From Terriglobia bacterium (GTDB taxonomy: Bacteria; Acidobacteriota; UBA6911), in assembly GCA_020072565.1 (NCBI GenBank), contig JAIQGI010000002.1:124001-188000 (forward strand): a DNA stretch of 64,000 nt. The letters are read 5' to 3'. The notes beneath the pieces are model-generated. The model saw only the letters and a program-made list of their open reading frames with translations. It had not been told where the DNA came from and did not search any database. This document shows positions 44,387-54,758 of the stretch, piece after piece; positions within the stretch are counted from its first letter, which is position 1; every line of letters starts with the position of its first letter. The translations under genes and the position numbers were made by a program.

Positions 44387-45946
44387 TCACTGGCCGCCGC
44401 CCAGTTGCGGGCTGCCGAGGCGCTGTTCGACCCTGTATCCCCCCGCGGGGGCGTGGGCGTTGTGAATGCGTTGCTGCACGAGTTGAAGGCTCGCATCCAT
44501 TCGTTGGAGGAAAGGCGCGGAATAGACACCGATCCACAGCATCACGAGCAGAATCGGCACCAGCAGCAGTTTTTCCCGCGTGCCGATATCCTTCATCTCC
44601 AGGTTTGCCGGGTTGGTTACGTTGCCCAGGAAAACACGCTGGTACATCCAGAGCATATAAACGGCGCCGAGAATCATTCCGCTTGCCGCGACCGCGGCAA
44701 AAACCGGACTCTTGATAAAGGTTCCCGCCAGAATGAGCACCTCCCCCACAAACCCGTTCAGCCCCGGCAGGCCGATCGAGGAGAGGGTGACGACGAGAAA
44801 CAGGGCCGCCAGCACCGGGTTGCGGTGCGCCAGGCCCCCAAAGTCCGAGATCAGGCGCGTGTGCCTGCGCTCGTAGATCATGCCGACGAGGAGGAACAAT
44901 GCGCCGGTCGACAAGCCGTGATTCAGCATCTGCAGTGTCGATCCCTGAAGACCTTGCTGGGTGAAAGCGAATATCCCAAGCACGACCAGCCCCATATGGC
45001 TCACCGACGAGTAGGCCACCAGCTTTTTCAGATCGGGCTGAACCATGGCAACGAGCGCCCCATAAACTATGCCGATCAGTGCGAGAATGGAAAGGTAGGG
45101 CGCTACTGCAATGGCCGCGGCAGGGAACAGAGGCAGGCAGAAGCGCAGCAGTCCATAAGTCCCCATCTTCAGCAGCACGCCCGCGAGAATCACTGATCCG
45201 GCCGTGGGCGCCTCGACGTGGGCATCCGGGAGCCACGTGTGAAACGGAAACAAGGGCACCTTGATCGCGAAGGCAAGCAGAAACGCCATGAAAAGCCAGA
45301 ACTCTTCGCCCGTCGTGATCCGGATGCTTCCCGAAGCCAGATTGCGCGAGATCTGCAGCAGGTCGAAGGTAGTGCCGCCGTTGAGGTAATAAAGATAGAT
45401 GATGGCGAGCAGCATGAGCAGCGATCCGACCATGGTATAGAGGATGAACTTGACCGCTGCGTAGACGCGATGCTCGCCGCCCCAGACGCCGATCAGAAAA
45501 TACATCGGGATCAGCATTACTTCCCAGAACACGTAGAAGAGCACCAGATCGAGTGCGGCAAAGACCCCGAGCATTCCTGTTTCCAGGAACAGCATGCAGA
45601 TCATGTACGGCTTCACCTTCTGGGTCACCGCGCGCCAGGAAGAGAGAATGGCCAACGGAGTGAGGAAAGTCGTGAGCAGGATGAGGAACAAGCTGATGCC
45701 GTCTATGCCCAGATGATGCTTGATCATCCCCCCTTCGATCCAGGAGACCGCTTCCTCGAACTGCATTTGCCCGTTCGCAATATCGAAGTGATAGTAAAGG
45801 TGGAGCGACAGGACAAAGGTTGCCAGCGAGGCCAGCAGGGCGAACGTCTTGATCGCCCGGTCGGAGCCACGCGGGAACAGCAGCAGAGCGACCGCGGCCG
45901 CTGCGGGGAGGTAGGTCACCAGGCTCAGGATGTTCTGTATATGCAT
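44387..45946 (-). CDS. nuoM: NADH-quinone oxidoreductase subunit M
   Basis: The 519-residue antiporter-like subunit has about 14 helices. The key glutamate is in YVFWEVMLIPMYFLIGVWGG and the central lysine in FAIKVPLFPFHTWLPDAH, followed by GSVILAGVLLKMGTYG with a second lysine. These are the standard proton-translocation residues. ATG at 45946 gives the normal length. A 144-bp spacer separates it from nuoL. Confidence 0.96.
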   Translation of the reverse strand: MHIQNILSLVTYLPAAAAVALLLFPRGSDRAIKTFALLASLATFVLSLHLYYHFDIANGQMQFEEAVSWIEGGMIKHHLGIDGISLFLILLTTFLTPLAILSSWRAVTQKVKPYMICMLFLETGMLGVFAALDLVLFYVFWEVMLIPMYFLIGVWGGEHRVYAAVKFILYTMVGSLLMLLAIIYLYYLNGGTTFDLLQISRNLASGSIRITTGEEFWLFMAFLLAFAIKVPLFPFHTWLPDAHVEAPTAGSVILAGVLLKMGTYGLLRFCLPLFPAAAIAVAPYLSILALIGIVYGALVAMVQPDLKKLVAYSSVSHMGLVVLGIFAFTQQGLQGSTLQMLNHGLSTGALFLLVGMIYERRHTRLISDFGGLAHRNPVLAALFLVVTLSSIGLPGLNGFVGEVLILAGTFIKSPVFAAVAASGMILGAVYMLWMYQRVFLGNVTNPANLEMKDIGTREKLLLVPILLVMLWIGVYSAPFLQRMDASLQLVQQRIHNAHAPAGGYRVEQRLGSPQLGGGQ

Positions 45947-46090
45947 GCGGTGCCGTCACCAGAGCAAAAGATATGTGCGACGCATTCCATGGAAGGCGCA
46001 AGCTTGCTTGCACCTTATCTTGCTCCGCCTCGCGCCGTTCGAAGGCGGCAGCCAGCTGCTGCACCCCAGGGCAAAACCATAATCCTGGTA

Positions 46091-48043
46091 TTACGAAAGC
46101 CAGGCCAGAATCCATGGCTGCAGAGTTATGTAGAGCAAGATGGCCACAACCCCGACCAGGATCCAGGTGGCGTAGCTGCGCACCAGGCCATTTTGAATGT
46201 TCTTCAACAGGGAAGCCGCACCCTGAACTACGCGGGCCGCCCCGTTTACCGCGCCATCAACTATCCCGACGTCCACTCCGCGCCACAAGACATCCCTCGA
46301 ACCCGCCGCAACCGGGTGCACGATCAGCGCATCGTAGGTTTCGTCCACGTAATACTTGTGTGCCAGCAGTGTGTAGGGGCCGCTCATGCTGTGCGCGAGT
46401 TTCTCCGGCAGGGACGGCTTGACGACATAGAAGCGGTATGCCAGAAAGATGCCCAGCAGCGCGACCATCACCGAAATCAAGGCAAATCCCATTTCCAGGC
46501 TGTGTGCAAGCTGCGCGTGCTCCCCGCGCCAGGCAAACTCGAGCGAGGGCTCCAGGAACCGCTCGAACCTGTTGGTGCCCAGCCATGCGGGCAGCCCGAT
46601 GAATCCGCCGATGGTCGAAAGCACGCCGAGGACCACCAGCGGGAGGGTCATGGTCGGCGGCGATTCGTGCACGTGGTGGCGGGTCTCCTCCGAAAAGCGT
46701 TCCGAGCCGTAAAATGCCAGAAAGATCAGCCGGAACATGTAGAAGGCCGTGAGACCCGCCGTCAGCAGACCCGTCAGCCAGATGACGGGATGCCCAGCGG
46801 CCCATGCCGACCACAGAATCTCGTCTTTGCTGAAAAAGCCCGCGAAAGGAAATATGCCGCTGATCGCGAGCGCGGCGACCAGCATGGTGCCGTGCGTGGT
46901 GGGGGTGAATTTGCGGAGTCCCCCCATGCGCATGAGATCCTGCTCGCCGCCGATGGCGTGGATTACGCTCCCCGCCCCCAGGAAGAGGAGCGCCTTGAAA
47001 AACGCGTGCGTGACGAGATGAAATATGCCGGCCGAAAAAGCGCCGACGCCGGCGGCGAAAAACATATAGCCCAGCTGGCTCACAGTCGAGTAGGCCAGAA
47101 CCCGCTTGATGTCCGTCTGTACCAGGCCGATGGTGGCGGCCATCAGCGCGGTCAGGATGCCGATCGCGGCGACCACCTCGAGAGCAATGGGCGCGCGGCT
47201 GAATATCGGGGAGCAGCGCACGACCATGTAAACCCCCGCCGTCACCATCGTGGCGGCGTGGATCAAGGCACTCACCGGAGTCGGACCTTCCATCGCATCC
47301 GGCAACCAGACGTAGAGGGGAATCTGCGCACTCTTGCCGGTCGCACCCACAAAAAGCAGGAGCCCGATCGAAGTCAAAATCCCGAAACCGGTTTCGACCG
47401 GAAAGTTTGCCGGGCTGGCAGCGATCCTGCTGAACACCTCCGTGAAGTTCATGCTTTTGAAGGTGACGAAGATGAGCAGCACACCCAGCATGAAGCCCAC
47501 GTCCCCGATCCGGTTTACGATGAACGCCTTCTTGCCGGCATCGCCGGCGCTGCGCCGGTCGAAGTAATATCCGATGAGCAGATACGAGCAGAGCCCGACC
47601 CCTTCCCAGCCGACGAACATCAGGAGGAAGTTGCCCGCCATGACCAGGACCAGCATCGAAAACATAAACAGATTCAGAAACGAAAAGAACCGGTAGTACC
47701 CGTCTTCGGCGTGCATGTAGCCGATCGAGTAAACATGAATCAGAAATCCAACCCCGGTGACGACAAGGAGCATGACCGCCGAAAGCGGGTCCAGGAGGAA
47801 CTCCGCTTTGGCCACGAAGTTGCCGGACGCGATCCAGGTAAAAAGGGGATCGACGACGTGCCTCTCGGCCGGAGGCAGTTCGAGCAGGCTTGCGACCGCC
47901 GCGACCGCAAACAGGAAAGATGCGCCCACGCTGGTGCAGGCAATCGCGGAAATGACCGGCTTGGGGAACCGTCTGCCCAGAATCCCGTTGAGCGCCGAGC
48001 CGGCGAGAGGGAGCAGCGGGATGAGCCAGAGATAATCCGTCAT
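46091..48043 (-). CDS. nuoL: NADH-quinone oxidoreductase subunit L
   Basis: The 650-residue subunit is the distal antiporter-like unit of complex I. The glutamate is in GWEGVGLCSYLLIGYYFDR and the lysine in GATGKSAQIPLYVWLPDAM. The protein ends with the extra C-terminal helices that include the long lateral helix (LHNMSGPYTLLAHKYYVDE-like region and a final YITLQPWILAWL). It begins 13 bp after the nuoK stop, so the two are tightly co-transcribed. Confidence 0.96.
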   Translation of the reverse strand: MTDYLWLIPLLPLAGSALNGILGRRFPKPVISAIACTSVGASFLFAVAAVASLLELPPAERHVVDPLFTWIASGNFVAKAEFLLDPLSAVMLLVVTGVGFLIHVYSIGYMHAEDGYYRFFSFLNLFMFSMLVLVMAGNFLLMFVGWEGVGLCSYLLIGYYFDRRSAGDAGKKAFIVNRIGDVGFMLGVLLIFVTFKSMNFTEVFSRIAASPANFPVETGFGILTSIGLLLFVGATGKSAQIPLYVWLPDAMEGPTPVSALIHAATMVTAGVYMVVRCSPIFSRAPIALEVVAAIGILTALMAATIGLVQTDIKRVLAYSTVSQLGYMFFAAGVGAFSAGIFHLVTHAFFKALLFLGAGSVIHAIGGEQDLMRMGGLRKFTPTTHGTMLVAALAISGIFPFAGFFSKDEILWSAWAAGHPVIWLTGLLTAGLTAFYMFRLIFLAFYGSERFSEETRHHVHESPPTMTLPLVVLGVLSTIGGFIGLPAWLGTNRFERFLEPSLEFAWRGEHAQLAHSLEMGFALISVMVALLGIFLAYRFYVVKPSLPEKLAHSMSGPYTLLAHKYYVDETYDALIVHPVAAGSRDVLWRGVDVGIVDGAVNGAARVVQGAASLLKNIQNGLVRSYATWILVGVVAILLYITLQPWILAWLS

Positions 48044-48056
48044 ACGCAGGTCCCTG

Positions 48057-48356
48057 TTACCACTTCATGATGTCCGCATCGTCGACACTCAGGGTCTTGC
48101 GATTGCGGTAAAGCGTGATTGCGATGGCGAGCCCGACGGCTGCTTCTGCCGCCGCCACCACCATGACGAAGAACACAAATATCTGCCCGTTCACCTGCTC
48201 AAGGTACTTCGAGAACGCTACGAAACTGAGATTCACCCCGTTGAGCATCAGTTCGATGCACAGGAAGATGGCAATGACATTCTTCTTGACGATCACCCCG
48301 ATGGTCCCGACGGTAAACAAAAGCGCGCTCAGGATCAGACAGTGAAATATGCTCAT
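48057..48356 (-). CDS. nuoK: NADH-quinone oxidoreductase subunit K
   Basis: The 99-residue protein has three helices with the two conserved buried glutamates, IFLCIELMLNGVNLSFVAF and VVAAAEAAVGLAIAITLYR. These lie on the proton path linking the quinone site to the antiporter subunits. Length and text are typical. It starts 7 bp downstream of nuoJ. Confidence 0.96.
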   Translation of the reverse strand: MSIFHCLILSALLFTVGTIGVIVKKNVIAIFLCIELMLNGVNLSFVAFSKYLEQVNGQIFVFFVMVVAAAEAAVGLAIAITLYRNRKTLSVDDADIMKW

Positions 48357-48363
48357 GATCCGC

Positions 48364-48870
48364 CTATGTCTGCCGCTTGGCGAGGACCACCGCTCCGATG
48401 ATGGCCACGAGAATCAGCACCGACGTCACCTCGAAAGGGAGCAGATAGTCGCTGAAAAGCGTTTCCGCGAGATGCGTGATGGTCCCCGCCCCCCCAGCCG
48501 AAACCAGCGGGTCGTGGGGCGCGCGGGAAGGGTCGTAGGACCTAAGCAACGGATAAAGCAGCAGCGGCACCGTAGCCCCGAGGACCCAGGCCAAAAAAGC
48601 AAGATACTTCCTTTTGTCGACATGCGCCGCTCCCGAGAACGGGTCCAGAAGCATGATCACAAAGAGGAACAGCACCATAATGGCCCCGGCATAGACGATG
48701 ATCTGCACCGCCGCGATGAAGGGCGCCTCGAGAAGCATGTAGATGCCGGCGAGCGCGCTGAGACAGACAATCAGCGAAAGCGCCTCATAGAACACGCGGC
48801 GCAGCAGCACCACATTGATGGCCGCAATCAGTGCAATCGCTCCGAACAGGTAAAACAGCAAGGTTTCCAT
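48364..48870 (-). CDS. nuoJ: NADH-quinone oxidoreductase subunit J
   Basis: The 168-residue, five-helix membrane protein carries the conserved YAGAIMVLFLFVIMLLDP segment. In this helix the distorted turn couples quinone chemistry to proton movement. The start overlaps the nuoE stop by one base (TGATG), a sign of coupled translation. Confidence 0.94.
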   Translation of the reverse strand: METLLFYLFGAIALIAAINVVLLRRVFYEALSLIVCLSALAGIYMLLEAPFIAAVQIIVYAGAIMVLFLFVIMLLDPFSGAAHVDKRKYLAFLAWVLGATVPLLLYPLLRSYDPSRAPHDPLVSAGGAGTITHLAETLFSDYLLPFEVTSVLILVAIIGAVVLAKRQT

Positions 48871-49334
48871 CAGTTAAGGGAATCCAGGATCCGGTCGAGT
48901 TTTTCAACCGTGAGGCTCTCGTGGTAATCCTCGTTGATCTGCACCACCGGCGCGGTGCCGCAAGATGCCAGACACTCCACTTCCAGAAGCGTGAACCGCC
49001 GGTCGGGAGTCGTCTCACCGGGCTTGATGCCCAGCCTCTGCTGGAGATGGGCCATGATCTGCTCGCAGTTGCAGAGCAGGCAGGAAATGTTGGTGCAAAC
49101 CTGAATCACATATTTGCCGACCGGCTTTTTGAAAAGCATCGTGTAGAAGCTGGCGACTTCATATACCTCGTTGGCGGAGAGCGTGAAGATCTCCGCGACC
49201 TCGCGGACGGCATCGTGCGACAAGTAGCCGACTTCGTCTTGCGCCAGTTGCAGGGATGGAATCAGTGCGGAGCGGGCCCGGGGGTACCGCTGCATCAGTA
49301 CCGAGATCCTGCTTCGTGTAGCCTCAGATAGCAT
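48870..49334 (-). CDS. nuoE: NADH-quinone oxidoreductase subunit E (2Fe-2S)
   Basis: The 154-residue thioredoxin-like subunit has the four-cysteine 2Fe-2S pattern: VCTNISC (C-x4-C) and CLASCG (C-x3-C). It precedes these with the usual LPSLQLAQDEVGYLSHDAV-like helix region and ASFYTMLF. ATG at 49334 gives the normal length; an upstream frame to 49424 is not conserved. Its normal partners nuoF and nuoG are absent here and the next genes are membrane subunits. It is the first gene of the cluster and is divergent from thiS. Confidence 0.93.
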   Translation of the reverse strand: MLSEATRSRISVLMQRYPRARSALIPSLQLAQDEVGYLSHDAVREVAEIFTLSANEVYEVASFYTMLFKKPVGKYVIQVCTNISCLLCNCEQIMAHLQQRLGIKPGETTPDRRFTLLEVECLASCGTAPVVQINEDYHESLTVEKLDRILDSLN

Positions 49335-49532
49335 GCGGGCTCGGCTCCAACTCCTGGAAAAGTCCGACAGATTATTTGGGGGTTCTGTAAATACTTTAAA
49401 ATCAAGAAGATAACCAGGACCCAATGGTAAAAGCGACGTTCGATCTTAGTAGACGCATCCGCGCAGTGTCAAGGCTTTTCTGGTTGATTTGGCTCAAGAT
49501 CACCCGTTATGATACATGGCATGCAGGCAACA

Positions 49533-49733
49533 ATGAAGCTGGAAATTAACGGCGAATCGAGGTCTGTTCCTGCCTCGGCCTCAGTACGGGAATTGCTCGA
49601 AAACCTCGGCATCAAACCTGACAGAATTGCAGTGGAACTGAACCGGCGCATCATCAGGCGCCAGGATTGGGACCAGACCGCTCTTAAGGACCTCGATAAG
49701 GTCGAAATCGTCCAGTTCGTCGGCGGGGGATAA
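49533..49733 (+). CDS. thiS: sulfur carrier protein ThiS
   Basis: The 66-residue ubiquitin-fold protein opens MKLEINGESRSVPASASVRE and ends KVEIVQFVGGG. The terminal Gly-Gly is thiocarboxylated and donates sulfur for the thiamin thiazole ring. ATG at 49533 gives the family length; ATGs at 49509 and 49521 are possible. It is followed by thiG 209 bp downstream. No TPP riboswitch was seen in the 174 bases between nuoE and thiS. Confidence 0.93.
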   Translation: MKLEINGESRSVPASASVRELLENLGIKPDRIAVELNRRIIRRQDWDQTALKDLDKVEIVQFVGGG

Positions 49734-49750
49734 GCGACACAAGGGCACCC

Positions 49751-49836
49751 GATATCTCGACGCAGAGGTTGCGGAACCCGGAGAGAATCGATATGCTCCT
49801 GCGATCATTCCACTGCGTCCCCTGCGTTGGTATTTT
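49751..49836. repeat. CTCTGCG-type intergenic repeat pair between thiS and thiG
   Basis: GATATCTCGACGCAGAGGT (49751-49769) and CTGCGTCCCCTGCGTTGGTA (about 49813-49832) form another imperfect inverted pair like that at 40290-40360. It lies inside the thi operon. Confidence 0.5.
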
Positions 49837-49942
49837 GCTTTTCTTGCCTGACCGGCAAGCATCCGAAGGTTCGTAACACGGGTTATTCTTCGGTATTCTT
49901 CATGTTATTCGTGACTGTTTTGCTATTAACAAGGAGTCGGCT

Positions 49943-50719
49943 GTGGTAGATGATGGGCTGGTGCTGGCGGGGCGGACGTTTTGTTCGCGCCTGATCGTGG
50001 GGACAGGGAAGTATTCCAGTTTCGGTCAGATGCGTGAGGCGCTGGAGAAATCGGGGGCTGAGATCGTGACCGTCGCCGTGCGGCGCATCAATATCAGCGA
50101 CCGGTCCAAGGAATCGCTGCTTGACTACATCGATACCAGCCGCTTTATGCTGCTGCCCAATACTGCCGGCTGCTACAACGCCGATGATGCGATCCGCACG
50201 GCCCAGCTTGGGAGAGAAGCCGGTCTCTCGGAGTGGGTGAAGCTTGAGGTCATCGGCGATCAGAAGACGCTGTTCCCGGATACCGGGGCCTTGTTGGAGG
50301 CCACGCGCGTTCTGGTGAAAGACGGCTTTGTTGTCCTGCCCTACACGAATGACGACCCGATCATGGCCCGCAAGCTTCAGGATGCAGGTGCTGCTGCGGT
50401 CATGCCTCTGGGCGCGCCGATCGGATCCGGCATCGGCATTCAAAATCCGGCCAACATCCGAATCATCCGCGAGACCATCTCGCTCCCTGTGATTGTCGAC
50501 GCAGGGGTGGGAACCGCATCCGATGCTTCCCTGGCCATGGAGTTGGGCTGCGACGGCGTGCTCATGAATACGGCGATTGCGTGCGCGCAGGATCCGCTGC
50601 GCATGGCGGAGGCCATGAACCTCGCAGTCCGCGCGGGGCGGCAGGCTTTTCTGGCCGGGCGCATTCCCCGGAAGCTCTACGCGTCGGCGAGCAGCCCGTT
50701 CGAAGGGATTTCACGCTGA
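49943..50719 (+). CDS. thiG: thiazole synthase ThiG
   Basis: The 258-residue TIM-barrel enzyme condenses deoxyxylulose phosphate, dehydroglycine and ThiS thiocarboxylate to the thiazole phosphate. The Schiff-base lysine is in [11 protein letters not shown]. The typical [12 protein letters not shown] start, [12 protein letters not shown] and phosphate-binding [12 protein letters not shown] and GVLMNTAIA are present. GTG start behind AAGGAGTCGGCT is well supported. aroB starts 29 bp after it. Confidence 0.96.
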   Translation: MVDDGLVLAGRTFCSRLIVGTGKYSSFGQMREALEKSGAEIVTVAVRRINISDRSKESLLDYIDTSRFMLLPNTAGCYNADDAIRTAQLGREAGLSEWVKLEVIGDQKTLFPDTGALLEATRVLVKDGFVVLPYTNDDPIMARKLQDAGAAAVMPLGAPIGSGIGIQNPANIRIIRETISLPVIVDAGVGTASDASLAMELGCDGVLMNTAIACAQDPLRMAEAMNLAVRAGRQAFLAGRIPRKLYASASSPFEGISR

Positions 50720-50748
50720 CGTATGCCGGCCACGGGGATTTGCCGAAC

Positions 50749-51849
<1,101 letters not shown>

Positions 51850-51945
51850 CCGGCAGGACACCAAGCCACAAAGCACTCTCCATTCGGAGTCTCGGCGTTC
51901 TGGCGGTTTCGGACAAACCAGGATAAATTCACCATCGAGGATTGG

Positions 51946-52686
51946 ATGTCGAAGGTCGCAGGTCGGAGGGCGGAAAAAGCGCGCGATGTGCGGGAAATGT
52001 TCGGTGCCATCGCGCGCCATTATGACCTCCTGAATCATGTTCTCTCCCTGAACGTCGACCGCCGCTGGCGGCGCGGCTGCGTACGGGAGGTGTCCAAAAG
52101 ACTTGCTTCACCGCAGCCTGCGATCCTGGATGTGGGCTGCGGCACCGGCGACCTCTCGCTGGCATTCTCGTTGCTCGGCCCCGTGGCAGGTTGTGACTTC
52201 TGCCACCCCATGCTGCAAATCGGCCGGGACAAGATCTCTCGCTTCCCGGTGCCCCACCCGATCTCACTTCTCGAAGGGGACGCGCTCGCTCTGCCATTTC
52301 GAGACTGCCGTTTCGACGTGGTCGTGTCAGCCTTCGTTCTGCGAAACCTGACCGATGCTCAGAAGGGGCTTCAGGAAATGAGGCGGGTGCTGCGCGGAGG
52401 CGGAGTTCTCGGCGTGCTCGATTTTTCCATGCCGAAGGTCCCGATCATCGGCCGGCTGTACCGCTTTTACTTCTTCAAAATTCTGCCACGGCTCGGCACT
52501 CTGATTTCAGGGGTCCAGGGGCCCTATAAATATCTGCCCGACAGCGTGCAGGCTTTCCCCGAACCGGAAGAGCTCAAGGCCCTGGTTGCAGGCGCGGGAT
52601 TTGATGATGTGGAATATCGCCTGTTTTCGGGTGGAATAGCCGTCTTGCTGCTGGCGCGCGCAAGAGAACCTGGTGTCAGGTCTTGA
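51946..52686 (+). CDS. menG: demethylmenaquinone methyltransferase (UbiE/MenG)
   Basis: The 246-residue class I SAM methyltransferase has the N-terminal FGAIARHYDLLNHVLSLNVD, motif I ILDVGCGTGDLSL, and LRNLTDAQKGLQEMRRVL and SVQAFPEPEELKALVAGAGF later on. It performs the last methylation of menaquinone, the electron acceptor of the complex I encoded nearby. GAGGATTGG before ATG supports the start. The last codons (EPGVRS and TGA) are inside the left arm of a REP-like hairpin, so the native C-terminus may have been altered. Confidence 0.94.
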   Translation: MSKVAGRRAEKARDVREMFGAIARHYDLLNHVLSLNVDRRWRRGCVREVSKRLASPQPAILDVGCGTGDLSLAFSLLGPVAGCDFCHPMLQIGRDKISRFPVPHPISLLEGDALALPFRDCRFDVVVSAFVLRNLTDAQKGLQEMRRVLRGGGVLGVLDFSMPKVPIIGRLYRFYFFKILPRLGTLISGVQGPYKYLPDSVQAFPEPEELKALVAGAGFDDVEYRLFSGGIAVLLLARAREPGVRS

Positions 52687-52766
52687 AAATCCAATTCTTG
52701 ATGAGAGGTTTCAGCAAGTGGAATAGGTGGTTATCAAGAATTGGATTTTCGAGACCTGACGCCAGG
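52669..52766. repeat. REP-like inverted repeat between convergent menG and coiled-coil gene
   Basis: Two 34-nt arms (52669-52702 and 52733-52766) are reverse complements with two mismatches around a 30-nt loop. Core pieces are GTCAGGTCTTGAAAATCC and its complement. The left arm contains the menG stop and the right arm ends three bases before the stop of the facing gene, so it can also work as a bidirectional terminator. It resembles the element at 17785-17874 in design but not in sequence, except for a CCAGG/CCTGG end. Confidence 0.7.
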
Positions 52767-52768
52767 CA

Positions 52769-53392
52769 CTACTTGATCCAGCCGGGGAGGGCGCCGCTCT
52801 TGCGGGCTTCCTTTTCGAGATCTGTGAGAGCGTCCTTGGCTTTGGCGAGGTTCTCCTTGTTTAAATCCTGTTCGTAGATGGTCTTCTGGATCTGGCGCTG
52901 GATCTCCTGCTGCTTATAGCCGTCACTTTCCCGGTAGAATCTGTTTTGCAGGTCGTTGCGTTTCAGAATCAAAACATTGCACTCACTTTCAAGGTCCTTC
53001 ACCTTCTGGCGTGCATCCGCGAAGGCCTGCTTCCAGAAACTCTCTGTTCGCCCCTGAAAATCCACCGGTTCATCGGTGGCTGGTTTAGCCCCTTCGGTAG
53101 CCGGTTTAGCCCCTTCGGTTGCCGGTGCCACATCTGCCTTTGCCGCTCCCTCGCCGGCCGGCTTTTCCGCGCCTGGCTTATCAGTCGCCGGGGCAGTGGC
53201 CGGCGTAATGGTCGTGATCGGTGCGCTCTGGTACTTAGCGGCCTGTTCGTTGGTGATCACCTTGGCGGCTGTTTTGATTGCCTGGCGCCGCTCCTGCTCC
53301 TTTTTGGCGAGATCCGCCAGCGACTGCGAGTAGCCGAAGGATGCCAGGGCCATCAATAGTAAGCCACTCATTACAAAGGAAATTGGTTTCAT
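52769..53392 (-). CDS. exported Ala/Pro-rich coiled-coil protein, unknown function
   Basis: The 207-residue protein has a signal peptide (FVMSGLLLMALASFGYSQ), a helical segment (LADLAKKEQERRQAIKTA) and a low-complexity linker with PATEGAK repeated twice. A long charged coiled coil covers about 120-205 (QKVKDLESECNVLILKRND, QQEIQRQIQKTIYEQDLNK). A periplasmic structural or adaptor role is inferred. No family was recognised. ATG at 53392 with GAGGTG upstream is preferred over the GTG at 53407. Confidence 0.65.
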   Translation of the reverse strand: MKPISFVMSGLLLMALASFGYSQSLADLAKKEQERRQAIKTAAKVITNEQAAKYQSAPITTITPATAPATDKPGAEKPAGEGAAKADVAPATEGAKPATEGAKPATDEPVDFQGRTESFWKQAFADARQKVKDLESECNVLILKRNDLQNRFYRESDGYKQQEIQRQIQKTIYEQDLNKENLAKAKDALTDLEKEARKSGALPGWIK

Positions 53393-53556
53393 TGTTCGGC
53401 ACCTCACAGATAGATAGTCCTATAGAAATCTTCCCTTCATTTATCGGCTAAAGTGCAGGCAGAAATTACATGAATAAAAGAAATCGCCCGAAGCAAATTC
53501 TCAACGTGGCGCACGTGGAGGCCGCAGCGTGATATCGCCGATTGACATCAACGCCC

Positions 53557-53588
53557 CGCGCTCTCTGCGCCCTCCGCGTTGCGATGTT
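53557..53588. repeat. CTCTGCG-type intergenic repeat upstream of trpD
   Basis: CGCTCTCTGCGCCCTCCGCG is close to the copies at 7081 and 44291. No regulatory leader peptide with tryptophan codons was noticed ahead of trpD. Confidence 0.5.
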
Positions 53589-53658
53589 CTGCATACGCAT
53601 ATGCTGTTTTGGCGCAAGTCCTTGAATTTGCTCACTCTTTGCACTACTTTAAGAACCC

Positions 53659-54753
53659 ATGGAGATTGTCGACGCTATTCGCCGTGTCGTGGATGGACAG
53701 CACCTGGAGCGCGCTGAAGCCGAGTCGGTGATGGACGGCATCATGAGCGGCAAGGCTACGGACGCCCAAATTGCCGCCTTCCTCACCGCCCTGCGCATGA
53801 AGTGCGAAACGGTCGAGGAACTCATCGGCTTTGCGCGTGTTATCCGGGCTAAAGCCTCCCCCGTGCGGCCCAAGTCGGTCGTGGAGACGGCCTTCTCCGG
53901 CACTGAGCGCGAGATGCTCGTCGACACGTGCGGGACAGGAGGGGACGCCGCGGGCACTTTCAACATCTCGACGGCTACCGCCTTTGTCGTCGCGGGCGCG
54001 GGCGTCCAAGTTGCAAAGCACGGCAATCGCAGTGTTTCCGGGATCTGTGGCAGCGCCGACGTGGTCGAAGCGCTCGGCGTCCGAATTGACCTCCCCTCGG
54101 AGGCAGTGGCACGCTGTATCGACGAGGTCGGCATAGGCTTCCTGTACGCTCCGCTGCTCCACAGCGCGATGCGCTATGTCATGCTGGCGCGCCGCGAAAT
54201 GAAAATCCGCACCGTTTTCAACCTTCTTGGTCCGCTCTGCAACCCCGCCGGCGCCAATGCCCAGGTGCTGGGCGTCTACAGCGAAAAGCTGACCGACATG
54301 ATGGCCCAGGTCCTGTGCGAACTGGGCGCCAGGCGCGCGCTGGTGGTGCACGGGCTGGACGGGCTTGACGAGATCACGATTTCTGGAGAAACCAAAATCT
54401 GCGAAGTCCGCGCAGGGGAAGTGAGAAACTATTACGTCGTTCCCGAAGACTTCGGACTCGAGCGCGCCCCGATTGAGCAGATCCAGGGCGGCGACGCCCG
54501 GCGCAATGCCGAAATCATCCGAGAAGTGCTCTCGGATCATGGCGGCGTCAAACGCGACGTCGTTCTGCTGAACGCCGCCGCTGGCCTCGTCGCGGGAGGA
54601 AAGGCCCGCTCCCTGCGCGAAGGCATCGAGATGGCGCGCACCTCGATTACTTCCGGCGCCGCCATTTCCCGTCTGGACAAGCTCGTCACTCTAACTCAAG
54701 ACATGCAGCGTCATTCAATTTCTGACAGCAGGAGACAGGAGAAAAGCACCTGA
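53659..54753 (+). CDS. trpD: anthranilate phosphoribosyltransferase
   Basis: The 364-residue enzyme transfers phosphoribose from PRPP to anthranilate in tryptophan synthesis. Signatures are the PRPP loop DTCGTGGDAAGTFNISTATA, the HGNRSVSGICGSADVVEALG segment and FNLLGPLCNPAGA. ATG at 53659 gives a normal N-terminal helical domain (IRRVVDGQHL). The last 20 residues (SISDSRRQEKST) are an unconserved tail. No other trp gene is adjacent. Confidence 0.95.
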   Translation: MEIVDAIRRVVDGQHLERAEAESVMDGIMSGKATDAQIAAFLTALRMKCETVEELIGFARVIRAKASPVRPKSVVETAFSGTEREMLVDTCGTGGDAAGTFNISTATAFVVAGAGVQVAKHGNRSVSGICGSADVVEALGVRIDLPSEAVARCIDEVGIGFLYAPLLHSAMRYVMLARREMKIRTVFNLLGPLCNPAGANAQVLGVYSEKLTDMMAQVLCELGARRALVVHGLDGLDEITISGETKICEVRAGEVRNYYVVPEDFGLERAPIEQIQGGDARRNAEIIREVLSDHGGVKRDVVLLNAAAGLVAGGKARSLREGIEMARTSITSGAAISRLDKLVTLTQDMQRHSISDSRRQEKST

Positions 54754-54758
54754 CTCCC

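Noticed and set aside
45218-48070. 950-codon rightward frame opposite nuoM and nuoL
   Set aside because: Its product is rich in His, Gln, Arg and Asp with no domain, while the leftward strand encodes clear nuoL and nuoM. Long antisense frames are expected in GC-rich genes.
49335-49532. TPP riboswitch ahead of thiS
   Set aside because: I looked for the conserved CTGAGA and ACCTGATCTGGATAATGCC-like blocks and did not find them.
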